A stretch of 64,000 nt of DNA, from the NCBI RefSeq assembly GCF_000204055.1, contig NW_006768775.1:186001-250000 (forward strand). The letters are read 5' to 3'. The notes beneath the pieces were generated by a model. That model was not told the origin of the DNA. It saw only the letters and a list, made by a program, of their open reading frames with translations, and ran no database searches. Of the stretch, positions 12,850-25,342 are shown in pieces. The first letter of the stretch is position 1, and each line of letters starts with the position of its first letter. The DNA comes from Melampsora larici-populina 98AG31. Taxonomy: Eukaryota; Basidiomycota; Pucciniomycetes; Pucciniales; Melampsoraceae. The position numbers were made by a program, and so were the translations under genes.

Positions 12850-13815
12850 TTAACCCCTTTTCACGGGTCCAGTACGTTTCTTAAACTTAGATTTCCCATC
12901 AGCCTTTTCGGTTCGTTTTCGTTGTTTTTTAGCTCTTTCGATCTTTCTTGTAGCTTTACTTTCATAAGGTATCCTACCAGGTTTTTTCTTTTTAGTTGGT
13001 CCAGTGGAAGAATGATCAAAAGGTTTTTTAAATCCATCTCGGCTGGTTGATGTAGATGGTTTGGTAGGTTTGGAAAATGATGGATCAGTGGTTTGATGAC
13101 TGCTGGATGGTTGGGATTCGGTTAGGACAGTATGATCAACGGAAAATGCTTCTACTGTGACTGTTGTTTGGGATTTCGATGCATCCTTGTTGGATTGACC
13201 TTTCGGTTCTTCTTCGTCTTCATATCTTTCTTCATCTTTTATTCTTTCTTCATCTTCATTCTCATATGTCTCTGTATGTTTCGGTAAGAGTTGATCCAGT
13301 TCAATAGTCGCAAAAGCATCATCTATGATCCACCCAAATCAACACAAATCAGATTTCGTTTCTTTCTATAAGATTAAGAAACGAGACAAAGATCTAAATT
13401 GGTATTGAACCTTACCTCCATAATACTCGGCTTGCATCTCAAGATTTTCTTTGACTTTAGCCAATCTAGTAGCCTTTAATTGTCGACGTAATTCAAGTCT
13501 TTCTTCTCTTTCACGACGAGTTGCACGTTGTTGAGCAGCTAACTTGGCAGCTTTTTTCCTTGTAGAGAAACCAGTAAGATATTCACTAAGAAAAAATCAA
13601 TCAAAATCAAATCAATCACATTAGAGGAAAATAATGATCATTTCATTATTAGATTTTTGAAAAAAAATGACTTACTGTCTAGCTGTATCATCAAAGACGG
13701 CAGCTTTACGATCAGTTTTGAATGGGAATTGACTTGATGCACTTTTTGATCCTTTATGTTTTGTTCTTAATTCTGCTCGTCTTTTGTTTCTTTCTTTTGA
13801 ATTGGTATGTGGCAT
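12850..13815 (-). CDS. RRP17: Rrp17/Nop25-family nucleolar protein
   Basis: Exons 13815-13676, 13585-13416 and 13322-12850 join in frame to 260 residues. Seen: a short basic N-terminus with KERNKRRAELRTKHK, then the family core beginning EYLTGFSTRKKAAKLAAQQ and continuing as a long Arg/Glu-rich helix, an acidic Ser/Thr-rich linker, and a Lys/Arg-rich C-terminus. This matches the Nop25/Rrp17/Nol12 family, which in yeast includes a 5'-3' exonuclease needed for 5' end maturation of 5.8S and 25S rRNA in the nucleolus. Function here is by family. The start was taken at the ATG just before the basic N-terminus, because the longer upstream reading includes AT-rich 5' flank. Confidence 0.78.
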
Positions 13816-14949
13816 TTTGCAAAAAATCGTTTGACTTTGTAAGTTTTGTTGCAATTTCAGTTTTCTTGGAAGATCAAAAATCTCAATACAGCTCAAAACC
13901 TTTCATTCGATTTCGGGTATTTTACCTTGGCCCTGGTCATCTCATACTCATGCGGTCCTGGGAATCAAAGCCCTGTGACCTGTCACCCTTCAGTGATCCG
14001 AGCCCGCAGCGGCGATCGAAGTGATCGAGAATCAGATGGCTGAAATCCATTTCCAGTGGATCAAGAAAGAAAAATGCAGTCAACAAAAGAGACCGTGCGG
14101 AAGCCTCGCAGGTCACTTATTCTTCACTCCGACTCCTATGAATGCACTCGTTGTTCTGATTCACTCTCAAGGAGCTCATTTATCTCATAACGAATTATGG
14201 ATGTGGAGATTTGACTTTTAAGGATCTAACCCTCGGGACTTGAGTGAAATGATTTGAAAACCAAGCTTGAACCGGTTGATCATGTAAGATGACCTTCATC
14301 ACATCATAAATATTTAGATACATCATCCAGCCTGAGCTGGGGTGATTGCATCCATTTGGAGGAGCTCAAATAAACTGATCTACAGCTCAATCTCGTGGCG
14401 AATTGCTTTTTGTCGTCACAATGGGATAATCTTTATGCTTGGAATTGATCACATAACATTTTCGGCTTGGAATGTGGTATACATTTCTTCAAGCCAAGTT
14501 AATGTAAAATACAACGAAGGCATCCGATTTTACCTAGAATCAAGTAAATGTATTTATCATCAACCAAAAATGCGCATAGAAAGGTAGTAACGCTTCAGTC
14601 TATTCAGATAATAAGGCGTTATTTTCAAAATCTCACTGGCCATTCTTGGGGTTCAAAATAAAGAGAGACACAATGAATGGCATGAAGGACAAGATTTTAG
14701 GAGAATCAATTCAACAATCAGTAGGATAAAGAAAGTATAATTCTTTGATAGATTTCTGAGAGCCTTGTATGTATCATGAAGGAGTAGTTATAAGTCAATG
14801 ATGAAAATGTCTTTGAATTTGAAGATTCGAGATAAGTCTTTGTTTTAACAGATTGGCGGTAAGATCTCGCAAGGTGCAAAAACTTCCCAACTATGGTTCA
14901 GGATTCTATTTCAGATAAACATTTTTTTGAAGGAAAAACAAGTTAGTCT
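13816..14949. other. Intergenic, no gene seen
   Basis: Several short frames on the plus strand (13846-14221, 14342-14587) have no domain or splice support. It is the 5' flank of the Rrp17-like gene and the 3' flank of the long minus-strand secreted gene. Confidence 0.4.
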
Positions 14950-17778
14950 TTAGTAAGTTGACTTCAAATTGAAACACAAGAATTTCTTACGTGTTTGATT
15001 TATTGCAGCGCGAAGCTGTTTTGAGGAGTGCGCTTGAAGTCGATCTGAAAGATTCGCTCTCAGTGGCTCGTTGCCTGGGTCATCAAGATCATAACTATAA
15101 GCAATGGTGAAGAGACTACAAGGATGAGGAACATTTACCATGACGCCTTTTCGGCGCATCCCATGGACGCTCCCTTTTTGGAGATTCGAGGAACCTGAAA
15201 ATCGAAGAGAAATGAGGCCAAGAAATAAGAAACACATGATCTTGTGCCATGGCAGATTGAGTTTCAACTTACGTCTCCCATCATGATACATGCGCCCTAT
15301 TATTAAAATGTGAGATTAGTGAGGAAAACTGAGTAAGGGAAAGAAGGCGGTAACTCACAGCACTTCGAAGAGATTGAGAAACCTCCAAGATCTGGCGCAA
15401 GAGTTTCGCGTCCTCCTTCACGGATTTCACATGATCATCTGCGACAAAAAGACCTCCACGCAAAGCCGAAAGCATACCACCAGGAGAGTTGATGGGACTT
15501 GCAAAAGCAACCTTGACGTATGTTGTGATGAGGAGTTCTAAGGGGGAGGATTTTGGCATATTTCTTGCTTGCTATGATACACATAAATGCACGAGACCAA
15601 ATCACAATCAAGAATCATTAGTTTCAAAAAAGGGACGGACAGGCCAAAGTGACTTACAGTGGATAAAGTAAGTCTTTCTTGCACTTCGTCAAACTGTCTT
15701 TTCTTCAGTTTGCTTGCCGACGGACTCGCCACTTTCAAAGGATAAAGAGGGATTAGCCTCCTTTATTTTGCACTGGGTCCGTACATCATATAATTGTACT
15801 TACCCGCTTTTGGCTCGCCAGTTACCTTTGCAGGCTCGATATTCCCTTGCAACCTTGTCATCTCAGCCTCTAATTTCGCCATTTCAGTCTGCAAGATATC
15901 TATCTGTGGCTGCTTGGATTTAGCAAGAATCTTAGCCTCTTTGGATTCGAGCTGTGTTTTCTGGTGCTTCTTCTGGTCGTGATCGAATTTGAGTTTAGCG
16001 AGACGTTTTTTATCCGCCTTGACCTCTCTCAAACGCTGCTGTTTCATTTTGCGAACAACACGGGCTTGTTCATCAATGACTGCCTGTACATTCTCTAATT
16101 TCAAGGCGGTGCTGTATTTCTGATTGAGTTCTCGCCATGATTTAGACGTATCCTTGATCATTTCGAGTCGTGCTTCGGTCAACGTCTTCAATTCCTCTCG
16201 CGGACTCAACCGTTCATAGAGCTCAGTCCATCCCTTTTGCAACAGATTCATCTCGTAGGCGAGATTTGCAGATTGGGTTGTAAGTAAGTCCGTTGGCGCA
16301 AATGAAATTCGAGGGGGTGGAATCTCGGGGATCTTGTTTTTTTCTCCGACAATTTTCATGGCTTCCGTAGCTGGATGTACACTACTTGAATCGACGTTGA
16401 TATCCGGTAATAGAGGTTCTTCGGATACCACATCGGGAAAAACTTTCATTTTCATGGCTTTTTCAAACTTCTGATCAAGGATACTGAGTTTTTTGTCTGG
16501 TTTGTCTGATTTGGGCGTTTTGGGGTTTGTGAATATTTTTAATGAGGGAAAAGCCTTTGATTTAGAGGGGCTACCAGGGGTACGTTGAGTTGATCGAAAG
16601 ATGAGATCGTCGATTTGTGCATTCTTGACTTGAACATTATCACGGAAATTCTGAATGATCGTTTTCGCATCACTTTCCAATTGAATCTTCATAGACTTGT
16701 ACTGCTCAAGATCAATCTTATTCCAGTCTGACATTGCTTGGGACATTTTCGCGTGCATGGTGTCTAGATCGGCCGGTTCGTGTAGACCGCTGGAACGATG
16801 CAGCTTATTGTATTGTTGGAGCAACTCCCTTTCAATTTTTATCTTGTCATCCATAGGATTTGGATTGACCTTGACTGGGATTATTGATGGAAAGTCCGTT
16901 TTCGAATGCAGAGGGCTCGGGTAAATGCGCTTTTTGAGTCCAAACTTTCGCAATAAGTTTAAACCGTGCTCTCTGGTGATGCGTGTGAGCTCTTTGATGT
17001 ATCTTGTGAAGCGAACAAAGACGTTTGGTGGAGGTGGAAGATCCAAGGCTCCGGGGATGAGGTTCTTCGCTACTGGGACATCTGATTCGGGCTTCCACAA
17101 CAGCCAGGCTGGTTTCTCGGACTGTGATGCATGTTGTACGACTTCGGTAACTTCATCTATTTCTTTGGCTGAACCCGATCGTTTGACACGCTTATGCAAA
17201 CGATAGCTGATGCTTCAAAACAATTATTCAGCTGATATAGTTCCTACTCTAATAAAGTCAAAACTGAAATATTCTCACCTGTGAGGATCACTTCGTTTGC
17301 CCCAAGCTAACAAATAGTGCAGAATCAAAGTTGATATGTCAGTCCGTATTCTACAGCGACAAATAATCAATAGGATGAATAAAAGCTTAGCATTACCTTC
17401 CGCACTTCGGGAGTGGTCGAGTCGCACTTCAGCCAGCAGGGCGTCTGAATATCGGACATAGTGATCTGCGGCCGCGAGGACCAACGAGTCTGTGAGATTG
17501 TGCTTATGTTGGCATGGTTCTCTTGATGTTTGAGACATGGACGAAACGTAATCCTGCGGGCAATAGTCCAAATTTAGCAAAGTGGCTCAGCAAAGTAAGA
17601 TCAGGGCGTGCAGTCTTACCGTGAAAGAGATCGATAAGTTGCTCAGGTATTGATCCACTCCGGTTACGTTCCATGCTAGCGACGTGAACTCACGCGGATC
17701 AAGACCGTTGATTGAGTCAACGTTAGAATTAAACGAAGGAATTGTAAGGACGGTGGAGGTTAATGCAAAAAAACGCAT
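14950..17778 (-). CDS. Large hypothetical protein, putative signal peptide and coiled coil
   Basis: Supported exons: 17778-17620, 17553-17397, 17306-17279, 17206-15804, 15731-15658, 15571-15359 and 15296-15273, all GT-AG and in phase (686 codons). The 3' end is uncertain. Exon 8 starts at 15194 and either stops at 15135 or, through a 44-bp intron, continues to 14950. The second path yields a more protein-like tail (DLDDPGNEPLRANLSDRLQ). Seen: a hydrophobic N-terminus that may be a signal peptide (MRFFALTSTVLTIPSF), a Cys-containing helical segment, then a large exon rich in Lys, Glu and Gln with heptad-like stretches near its end (KMKQQRLREVKADKKRLAKL and the following 70 residues), and a Gly/Ala-rich patch GGMLSALRGGLF. 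No domain is recognised. It may be a rust-specific secreted protein, or an intracellular coiled-coil protein if the signal peptide is not used. Confidence 0.55.
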
Positions 17779-19379
17779 TTCTTGAAATGATCTTTCTTGG
17801 TTTGTGTAAGATAGGTAACGAGTGACAATGACACAACTCTGCTATCGGCTGTGTTGCGCTGTGGGTGAAAGGGAGCGAAAGAATGAACGAAGTCGGCCGA
17901 CGCGGTCCAGATAGACTTAAGGCTCCTGGAATATGGAACGAGCGCTGTTGAGGGCTGGGTAGAACTGAAAAGCCTTCACAAAAATCCCGTTGAAGAGATA
18001 AAGGGACTAATGCGAGTTATCAGCTTGTTACCATTATGGCTGTTCAAACACGCGGGGGAAATGATAGATGAACAAGGGGAATTAGGATGGTGAGACGCGG
18101 CATTGTGATAGAGGGAGTCTAGCGTTAGATCAAACGATGGTCAAGTTTTTCAGATCGAATCGTGTGATCCGCAATGCCACACCACTTTGAAAAACTGTTG
18201 ACTCCGTTCAAGTAGTTTGTCTTACTGAATTTACCCCTGTTGGCGCTCAGCAACTCTAGATTACACCATTCATCCCGCTTGTCCGATCTGGTGTGATCAA
18301 ACTCTTCATCGCCTCCACAGTTTCGTAAATCTCGGAGCGGTTGGAGGTATCAGGAAAATAATATGTACTCCGTGGGTTCCGAAACCGCACCTATCCACAT
18401 TCGTCCAAGCTCAGTTCGTGAGGTTCTGTAGCAAGTAAAAAGCCCACAGAATTGCATCTGGCTATCTTGCTGACACTGCCCAGGCTTCGGGATTGGACAT
18501 TGGATTTCTCGTCAATCGATCATCGATGATTGATTTGATGGGACTACTTTTTGTTCCCGAGAGTTGGTGCATGCGAAAGTGACGAAGTTTGTGGACGAGG
18601 AGATCACCGTCCAAGTTTTCTTGAATTGAAACTGTGTTTTGAACTGCATTAAAATTTCAAACACAGTGAGTGTGGCCGTGGCCCGTCTTGCAACCTATTC
18701 GAGACTCAGCAAATTTCATACTGGCCAGAGTGGCAACCCAGCAACAAAGGAAATCGCAGTGGCATAAACATGATGAAAAGAATATTCACGCTTGGTTTAT
18801 TTGTGCACATGTCCTTCGCAATCAACCTAAAATGCATAAGAAGATCTGGGACAACTAGTTCCTAATGCCAGGATCTATCCAAGACTTGATCCAAGTTTTC
18901 TTCCAGTTCAAAGCATTTGTCTATAGCCATTTTCAGCTCATCTTCTTCACACCAATTTTTCATACTGATACCACCCACCTCTTTTTGGAACATTCAGCAC
19001 CAACAATAATCAGCGTATCATTCCAGGGTCATCTTCACAATAGGACCAAAACCTCCTGCAATTGAAAATATATCTACATGATTTCAGAAATAAGTGAACA
19101 CTCCCTTCAAACTGGAGAGTATTCTCTCAGGCTGAACTGCAGGTCAAGGAGATCAAGCCGAGCTCGCTCGATCATGACCAAGAATCCACACCTGCCAGCA
19201 GCCAAACTGACTCGTTTCAAACTGCTGCGCTGCTCCGCCGGATCCCAACCAAGTCAGTGTGAAAAATTTCTCGACGAGACCTTGACGAGACATTTCATAA
19301 CATCCATTCGATTTGCGCAGGAAACAATCAATGCTTACTGGAGATATATATCAATCGAAAAGTTACATTTTTAGTTTCG
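17779..19379. other. Divergent intergenic region
   Basis: Separates two divergently transcribed genes. No gene was recognised. Plus-strand frames near 18670-19374 have biased composition and no partners. A 38-bp stretch at 19215-19252 recurs, diverged, at 50215-50252. Confidence 0.4.
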
Positions 19380-19680
19380 CAGCCAGCCTCGAGCTCAGCA
19401 GACCTGTAGCAAGAACTGCATTCGTAGTCGTCTCATATCTTGACGAGTTTTAAAAAACCCATGTTGTGCTTGGAAAGATATATGCTGCGATTTACTCTTC
19501 TGTAACTTGCTCCAGATGAAAAGACCAGTTTTTTGATAGGAAGTCCCGCTGTCCAGCCTGGGACCAGCTACAAGAATAAAGTAAGAATAAAGAGTTCACC
19601 CCTTAACGTTCCACGCATATAGGTGATCACAGCTACCACTTTCATTATATAATTTCTCATAGGTTTGTTTCCACGCAAGG
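19380..19680 (+). promoter_or_regulatory. 5' flank shared with the gene at 42999
   Basis: This block and 42585-42850 contain the same ordered words. These include CAGACCTGT, CGTAG.CGTCT, GTGCTTG.AA, a nearly identical run ending TCTTCTGTAACTTGCT, CAGCCTG, GTGATC.CAGC.ACCA and TTTCTC.TA. The TTCTGTAACTTGCT word lies about 290 bp before the ATG at 19801, and about 298 bp before the ATG in the other gene. A TATATAA at 19646-19652 could be the core promoter. Promoter function is an inference from position and shared spacing; a dispersed repeat is the alternative. Confidence 0.5.
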
Positions 19681-19800
19681 AAAAGAAAAGACAATCCTGA
19701 TTTCTTGATCTTAATTCTTCATCCCTTTTTAAACCTTCGACAACCCAATCGGACGAAAAAAACTTGAAGTCGAAAAAGTTTTCTCAAGGAAGCCTGCAAG

Positions 19801-22308
19801 ATGAAGCACTCGGAGCTCATTCTAATGCTCTCCTTCGGTCTATCAGTCTTTTCAAAACAATCAACATCGCCTGTTCCTTCTTCATCCTTACAAAAGCGCT
19901 CTCCAAAACTTAGCATTCTTAATGCGATGACAGGAGGTTCAGAGGGGGGTGGAACTAACCTCAATAGAAAACCGTGTGATCCTTTTGTGATCGATCCACA
20001 AACTTGGGTTGACTTGGATATAGATGGATACTTACAAAAGTATCCAAATGCTGATAGGATTACACTACAAGTGAGTCTTGATAGTGTTTGAATTGTGATT
20101 TTTTTGAAATTCTGTCTAGATTCATTTAGAAGTTGAAGATCTGACAGAAAAAAAAACTGAATTTATTAGGACTTTGCTAAAGATAATAATATGCCAAACT
20201 TCTTTTGTGGAGTTGGAATGGAGTGTAACGCTGGACAGGTAAGTCACGATTTTACAAACAATCAAACCTGATTTCCTAAAATCTGATCCAACATTGATTG
20301 AACATCGATTTTTCTTGGATAACAGCTTTGCCATCCAGCTCAAGGAATCAATTGGCTCATCTTATATGCTGCTCAGCAATGGAACAATTATATGAATTCG
20401 TTGTACAAGGCGGTTGAAATAGCTATTGACCTAGTTAGAGGTACGCGGTGATCTATACACTTTAAATTATCTATCTTTGTGAAGACTTCGGGTAGAGAAA
20501 AGTGACTTGACGTTTCCTTGGTCGACTAACAATTCAGATACGGCGTCTACAATAGTCTCTGATTTGTGAGTGACAATTATTTTCGGCGCTCGATCATGAT
20601 GTCATAAGCTTACCAATCACTTCCAATTCCTAGTGCAACTACTGAGCCTATCGATACATCGATGTGGTGGTGGAGTTTAGGAAACGTTGTATGCGGTGTG
20701 ATAGGTTCTATCACCGCTCTTGCCGTTCCAGCCTTTTTACCAGCAGATGCTATCATGGTATCTGCAGCTCTTGCATCCGCTGGACCTGCGGCCATGGCTT
20801 ACAATGCAATGCCACAATCACATGGACCTAGTATACCACTTCTTCAGGAGGAAGGTAAACTATCCTTTGATGAAGCAAAGAAGGCAGCAAAACAAAGAAA
20901 CTTTCATGAATTAGAGAAGCAAAGATCCGCACAAGATATTCAAACTATGAGACAATTTTTCTTAGATGATTCTTATAATAATCGACCACATAATCTTCAT
21001 TATGAACCTTCACCACAAGTTATGGGTCAGTTTCAAAGGGTTCTATCTCCTCAAGATCCTTTCTTAGAAGGCGGTTTACGTGAAGTACATGAAGTAACAC
21101 CAAGAAGTCCAGTATCGCCAAAGCCCCCAACTTCACTTCAACGTCGTAGCCATCTACAAAAACGAGGAAGACCAAGCTCATATGCATTTGTGAGCTCGAA
21201 TCGAATCGAATCGAATCGAATCAGTAGTTTCATCAAAACTGATTATCGTTTTCCTTTATTGACCGCCAATAGACAAGATACTCGTACATTCAACCTCATT
21301 TAAATGCACTGCAGAACAGAATTCAAGGATTTGTTGCATTAACATTGAAGTTAGGAACTATGGCACCTATCTTAGCAGATGGAGGAATAGCTTCGATTCT
21401 TTATCAAGGTGCTTATCTAAGTCCTAATCCAAGTGAAGTTAAAATTCAAGAAGGTGCACAGAAATTAGCACAAATTTTGGTTCTGAGTCAATTCCTTAGA
21501 AGTTTGGTATGTGATTTTTATAAAACCTGATTGAGACTTTGGATGTGTTTCTTATTTAATATGTTTCTATCATTCTGGATATATGAAGAATATGTTTGTT
21601 ACGATTGGAAGTGTGAGTGATATTTTTATAAAGACTACTATATAAGTCTTGATAAAACTTCCTTGAGGAGTAGTTAACCGTTGAAAATTGCATTTTTCTG
21701 TTATCTTAGGATCCTTGCAAGTACAAAGGGCCAAATGGAGCAAAAAACAAACCTGGAAACCTGTCCTACTGCACCCCTGATGGCTTGTAAATCGGATTTT
21801 CAACTTTATGAATTCCCTCATAAAAACATAAAAACTGATGAGCGATGATTTTATTAGGATGATGAACATTATTTTATCACATCAAGATAAAGCTATCAAC
21901 GAGATCCGTAATGCGAATTTATTAAAAGACAAGTACGGTTACAGTGTAGAATTCTTGACTAAATCCGCTTGGGAATGTCAAAAGAAATATGGGATTTATA
22001 CAACTGCAAAGTAAGTTTAGATTAATCTTTCATCAGAATTTGTTTAAAAGATTTATAAATTTGGTACATTTTTTTCGTTTTTTTAGGCCACCACCACCTT
22101 CTAGTATGAGATCTGATTGTATATTTCAACTTCCAGTATGTGATTGTACTTTACCAGGTAAGAGTCTTTTATGTTTTTAAATCTGTTTGTTTTTAATAAA
22201 GCCTGATTACTGAAGTTACTTGATCTTTTTCCAGAGGTAGCACATCTACGTTCTAAGAAGAAAAGTACAGTTGTGGCTTGTCGAACTGGTGCTGGCCTTC
22301 CAATTTAA
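19801..22308 (+). CDS. Secreted DUF7872-like protein
   Basis: Ten exons: 19801-20070, 20170-20238, 20326-20440, 20538-20565, 20634-21189, 21315-21506, 21710-21786, 21858-22010, 22087-22157 and 22235-22308. They encode 534 residues, with every phase closing. Seen: an N-terminal signal peptide (LILMLSFGLSVFS), a Lys-Arg site near residue 34 that could be cut by a Kex2-type protease, then the family core CDPFVIDPQTW...DIDGYLQKYP, NFFCGVGMECNAGQLCHP, and NWLILYAAQQWNNYMNSLY. After this come a WWW-led hydrophobic segment of about 45 residues rich in Ala/Gly/Val, a charged Lys/Gln/Arg linker, and a Cys-rich C-terminus (DPCKY, CTPDG, CIFQLPVCDC). From memory this is the uncharacterised DUF7872 family found in rusts and other basidiomycetes. 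No function is known to me. The long hydrophobic segment suggests membrane contact after secretion (inference). Confidence 0.75.
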
Positions 22309-23226
22309 GTAATAAGTATCACACTTTCAAATCCAACTGGAATGTGAAAGCTTGTGTTAATTCGTCAAAGATGATATCTCTTCTAGATTTTTTTAAGATA
22401 TTTTATCTGGCATCATGAACGTTGTGGAGTCATGACATGTTTTGAAGTCTTTGGAAAGTTTAAAGTTTTAAGAATATTAGGATTCTACTTTTTTTGGGTT
22501 TTCACTTACATTATCTTGACTCATGATTATCAATATATCATCATCATAGAATCAGTCAGAAAAATACCAATCCGATTTGTTTCTCATTGTACACCGTGTC
22601 GTATTGTTCAATGAGTATCGTCAATGACCGAGTGGAAATTCTTCCCTTCTTTGAATTTGGGTATTGAGAGTATAAGAAAATAGGACATATGTCTGATCAA
22701 CCATATAAGTTTGAAGAACGCAAATCACAGTATTTTCTTGGTTTTCTACGCTCTTTCATCATTTCTAACTACCACCACATGTAGATATGAAGTGAGAGAT
22801 ACCCAGGGACATCATGACTTGCGCTGAGTTTTGAAACATTTCTTCACCCCGAAAAAAGGCAGAATGAGAAAGATCTGAAAGATATTTTGATATCATACAC
22901 TATCATTCCACATTGACACAAGTGATTGACAATCATTTGGGCCAATGCTGCAAATGCATCTGATTCTCAAAAGGACCCAAACTGATACTGAGGCTTAAGT
23001 GGGGGTCCCTAGTTAAGTATCCTCAGGCTTACATATGGATTACGAGTTATTTCTATGGGCTGGGTTAGGTTAAGCTGACCCACATCCTCAATTTTCAATT
23101 TTCAATTTTTTGTATTTCCCCCCGTTCGACTGAATTCACTCCAAACCCAAGGGAGCGCATATCAAACCGATTTCAAAGGTTAAATCGTTCATTACCTTTC
23201 TTCCCCAGAGCTTAACCAACGTCATC
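22309..23226. other. Intergenic, promoter of NOP58
   Basis: No gene. It contains a short direct repeat of TCAATTTTCAATTTT near 23090-23107, and imperfect inverted words around 22995-23030 (CTGAGGCTTAAG with CCTCAGGCTTAC nearby). Confidence 0.4.
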
Positions 23227-25342
23227 ATGGCCACACATGTCTTATTCGAAAGCTCAGCGGGATACGCTTTGTTTGCTGTCAAGTTCAATGAACAAATCGC
23301 TGGTAAAACAAAAGCAGTTCAGGTTAGTTTTTATTTTTTTATTTTTATACTTTATTGGATCTGATCATTCGAATCGTTAACGAACTTGGATTCTTGACTA
23401 TAGGAATCGATTCCCAACTTGAGTAAATTTGGAAAAATGATCGAATTGAAGAGTTTTTTACCTTTTAAAGATGCTGCACATGCATTGGAAAATGCTAATG
23501 ATATCTCTGAAGGTAATCTTCTAGACAAAATCTTTTCGTATCAACTATCATTTATTCTCTTACTAATGAATTGAAATATTTTCAATGATGAATAGGTATT
23601 ATGAATGAACATCTGCAATCACTTTTAGAACTTCATATCCCATCTAAAAAATCATCAATAGTTCTAGGAGTTTCAGAAAGAGGTTTAGCCGGTTCGATTA
23701 AATCAACATTAGGAATCGAATGTGATACATCAGATCAATCACTTGAATTAATTCGAGGAATCAGATTACATGCTGAAAAACTTTTAACCGGTCTTACAAC
23801 GGGAGATTTAGATAAATCTCAATTAGGTCTTGGACATGCTTATTCTCGTGCAAAGGTTAAATTCAATGTCAACCGAAGTGATAACATGATCATTCAAGCT
23901 ATCGCATTATTAGATCAACTTGATAAAGATGTGAATACGTTTGCGATGAGAGTAAGAGAATGGTATGGATGGCATTTTCCTGAACTTATCAAGGTGGTCA
24001 CAGATACACATCTCTATGCACGTTTAGTTAAATTTATTGGTGATAAAAGTAAATTAACTGATGAAAGCCTAGAAGGAATTGAAGAAATCTTAGAAGGAAA
24101 TGAAATCTTAGCAAGAAACGTATTAGATGCTGCAAGATCTTCTATGGGTACTGATATCTCTCCTATCGATTTGATTAACATTTTAAACTTTGCCGATCGA
24201 GTGATTCAATTATACGATTATCGAAAATCTTTACAAGCTTATTTACGTGAAAAGATGGAATTAGTGGCTCCTAACTTAGGTGCTCTTATTGGTGATACGG
24301 TCGCTGCTAGATTGATTTCGCATGCTGGTAGTCTTACTAATTTAAGTAAATATCCGGCTAGTACTGTTCAAATCCTTGGTGCTGAAAAAGCTCTATTCAG
24401 AGCTTTGAAAACTAAAGGTAACACACCTAAATATGGATTAATTTATCACGTTCGTTTTTTCGTCTAAGATATCCATGGTCAACATCAATATTGCGTTGTA
24501 AACTGACGTTTTGAACTTTCCGCGATCACTACAGAGTACATTCATTGGTCGAGCTGGTGCCAAAAACAAGGGACGAATCTCGCGTTTCTTGGCCAATAAA
24601 TGTTCGATAGCCTCTAGGATCGATTGTTTTACTGATACGCCTAGTACTGCCTTTGGTACCGCTCTAAGGAATCAAGTTGAAGAACGTTTAGCATTCTATG
24701 AAACTGGTGCTAATCCTGTACGTTTCTCTTACACACCAAAGCACTAGATCCTCAATATTCTGATGCTGTCTTGTTTTCGGCGATTGCATCATAGACCAAG
24801 AATGCTACCGCAATGGAAGCTGTGTTACAAAAAATGCGTGCTGCTGAAGAAGAAATCGTCTTGAAAAAGAGTGAATCAGGTGAAAAGAAGAAGAAAAGGA
24901 AAAGTGAAGCTGCTGTACCCGAAGGTGATGCTGCGACTGACGGCACTTCAGAAGTGAAGCCTAAAAAGAAGAAACGCAAAGTAAGCTCTCGTGACCTTCC
25001 CTCATTAAAAATGAGCTTGTATGGATTACTGATAGGTTTGTTTTACATTTCTTTGTGATGATTTATGAACAGAGTGAAGCTTTAAGTGAAGTTGCTGAAG
25101 CTGATGACCAAGCTGGAGACGAATCTGTTTCACTTTCTAAAGAAGAAAGAAAGCGATTGAAAAAATTAGAAAAAAGCAAGGTAATTTATTTCATCATAAA
25201 ACCTATATTGAAACAAAGAAAAATAACTAATGTCTGTAATGTATCATTTTTTTTCTAGAATGCTACTACTTCTGAAGTTCCAGATAGTACTGAAGTTAAG
25301 AAAATTAAAAAGAAAAAGAGTGGAACTGTTAAATCTACTTGA
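23227..25342 (+). CDS. NOP58: Nop58, box C/D snoRNP core protein
   Basis: Exons 23227-23322, 23404-23512, 23596-24449, 24535-24717, 24795-24980, 25073-25180 and 25259-25342 give 539 residues. Seen: the N-terminal NOP5NT domain ([16 protein letters not shown]), a coiled-coil segment with the [17 protein letters not shown] motif, the Nop domain with [27 protein letters not shown] and [18 protein letters not shown], then an [12 protein letters not shown] loop and a KKKKRK/EKKKKRK-type basic tail, the KKE tail typical of Nop56/Nop58. With fibrillarin, Nop56 and Snu13 it forms the box C/D snoRNP that directs 2'-O-methylation and takes part in pre-rRNA cleavage in the nucleolus. The exon 3 donor is the non-consensus GTTCGT, fixed by the conserved YH-S/A-x-F-x-G-R-A junction. 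The gene appears intact. Confidence 0.93.

Noticed and set aside
15135..15194. Stop at 15135 as the certain end of the large coiled-coil gene
   Set aside because: A short intron gives a more protein-like C-terminus to 14950. Neither end can be proven without transcripts, so the longer span was reported with the doubt stated.
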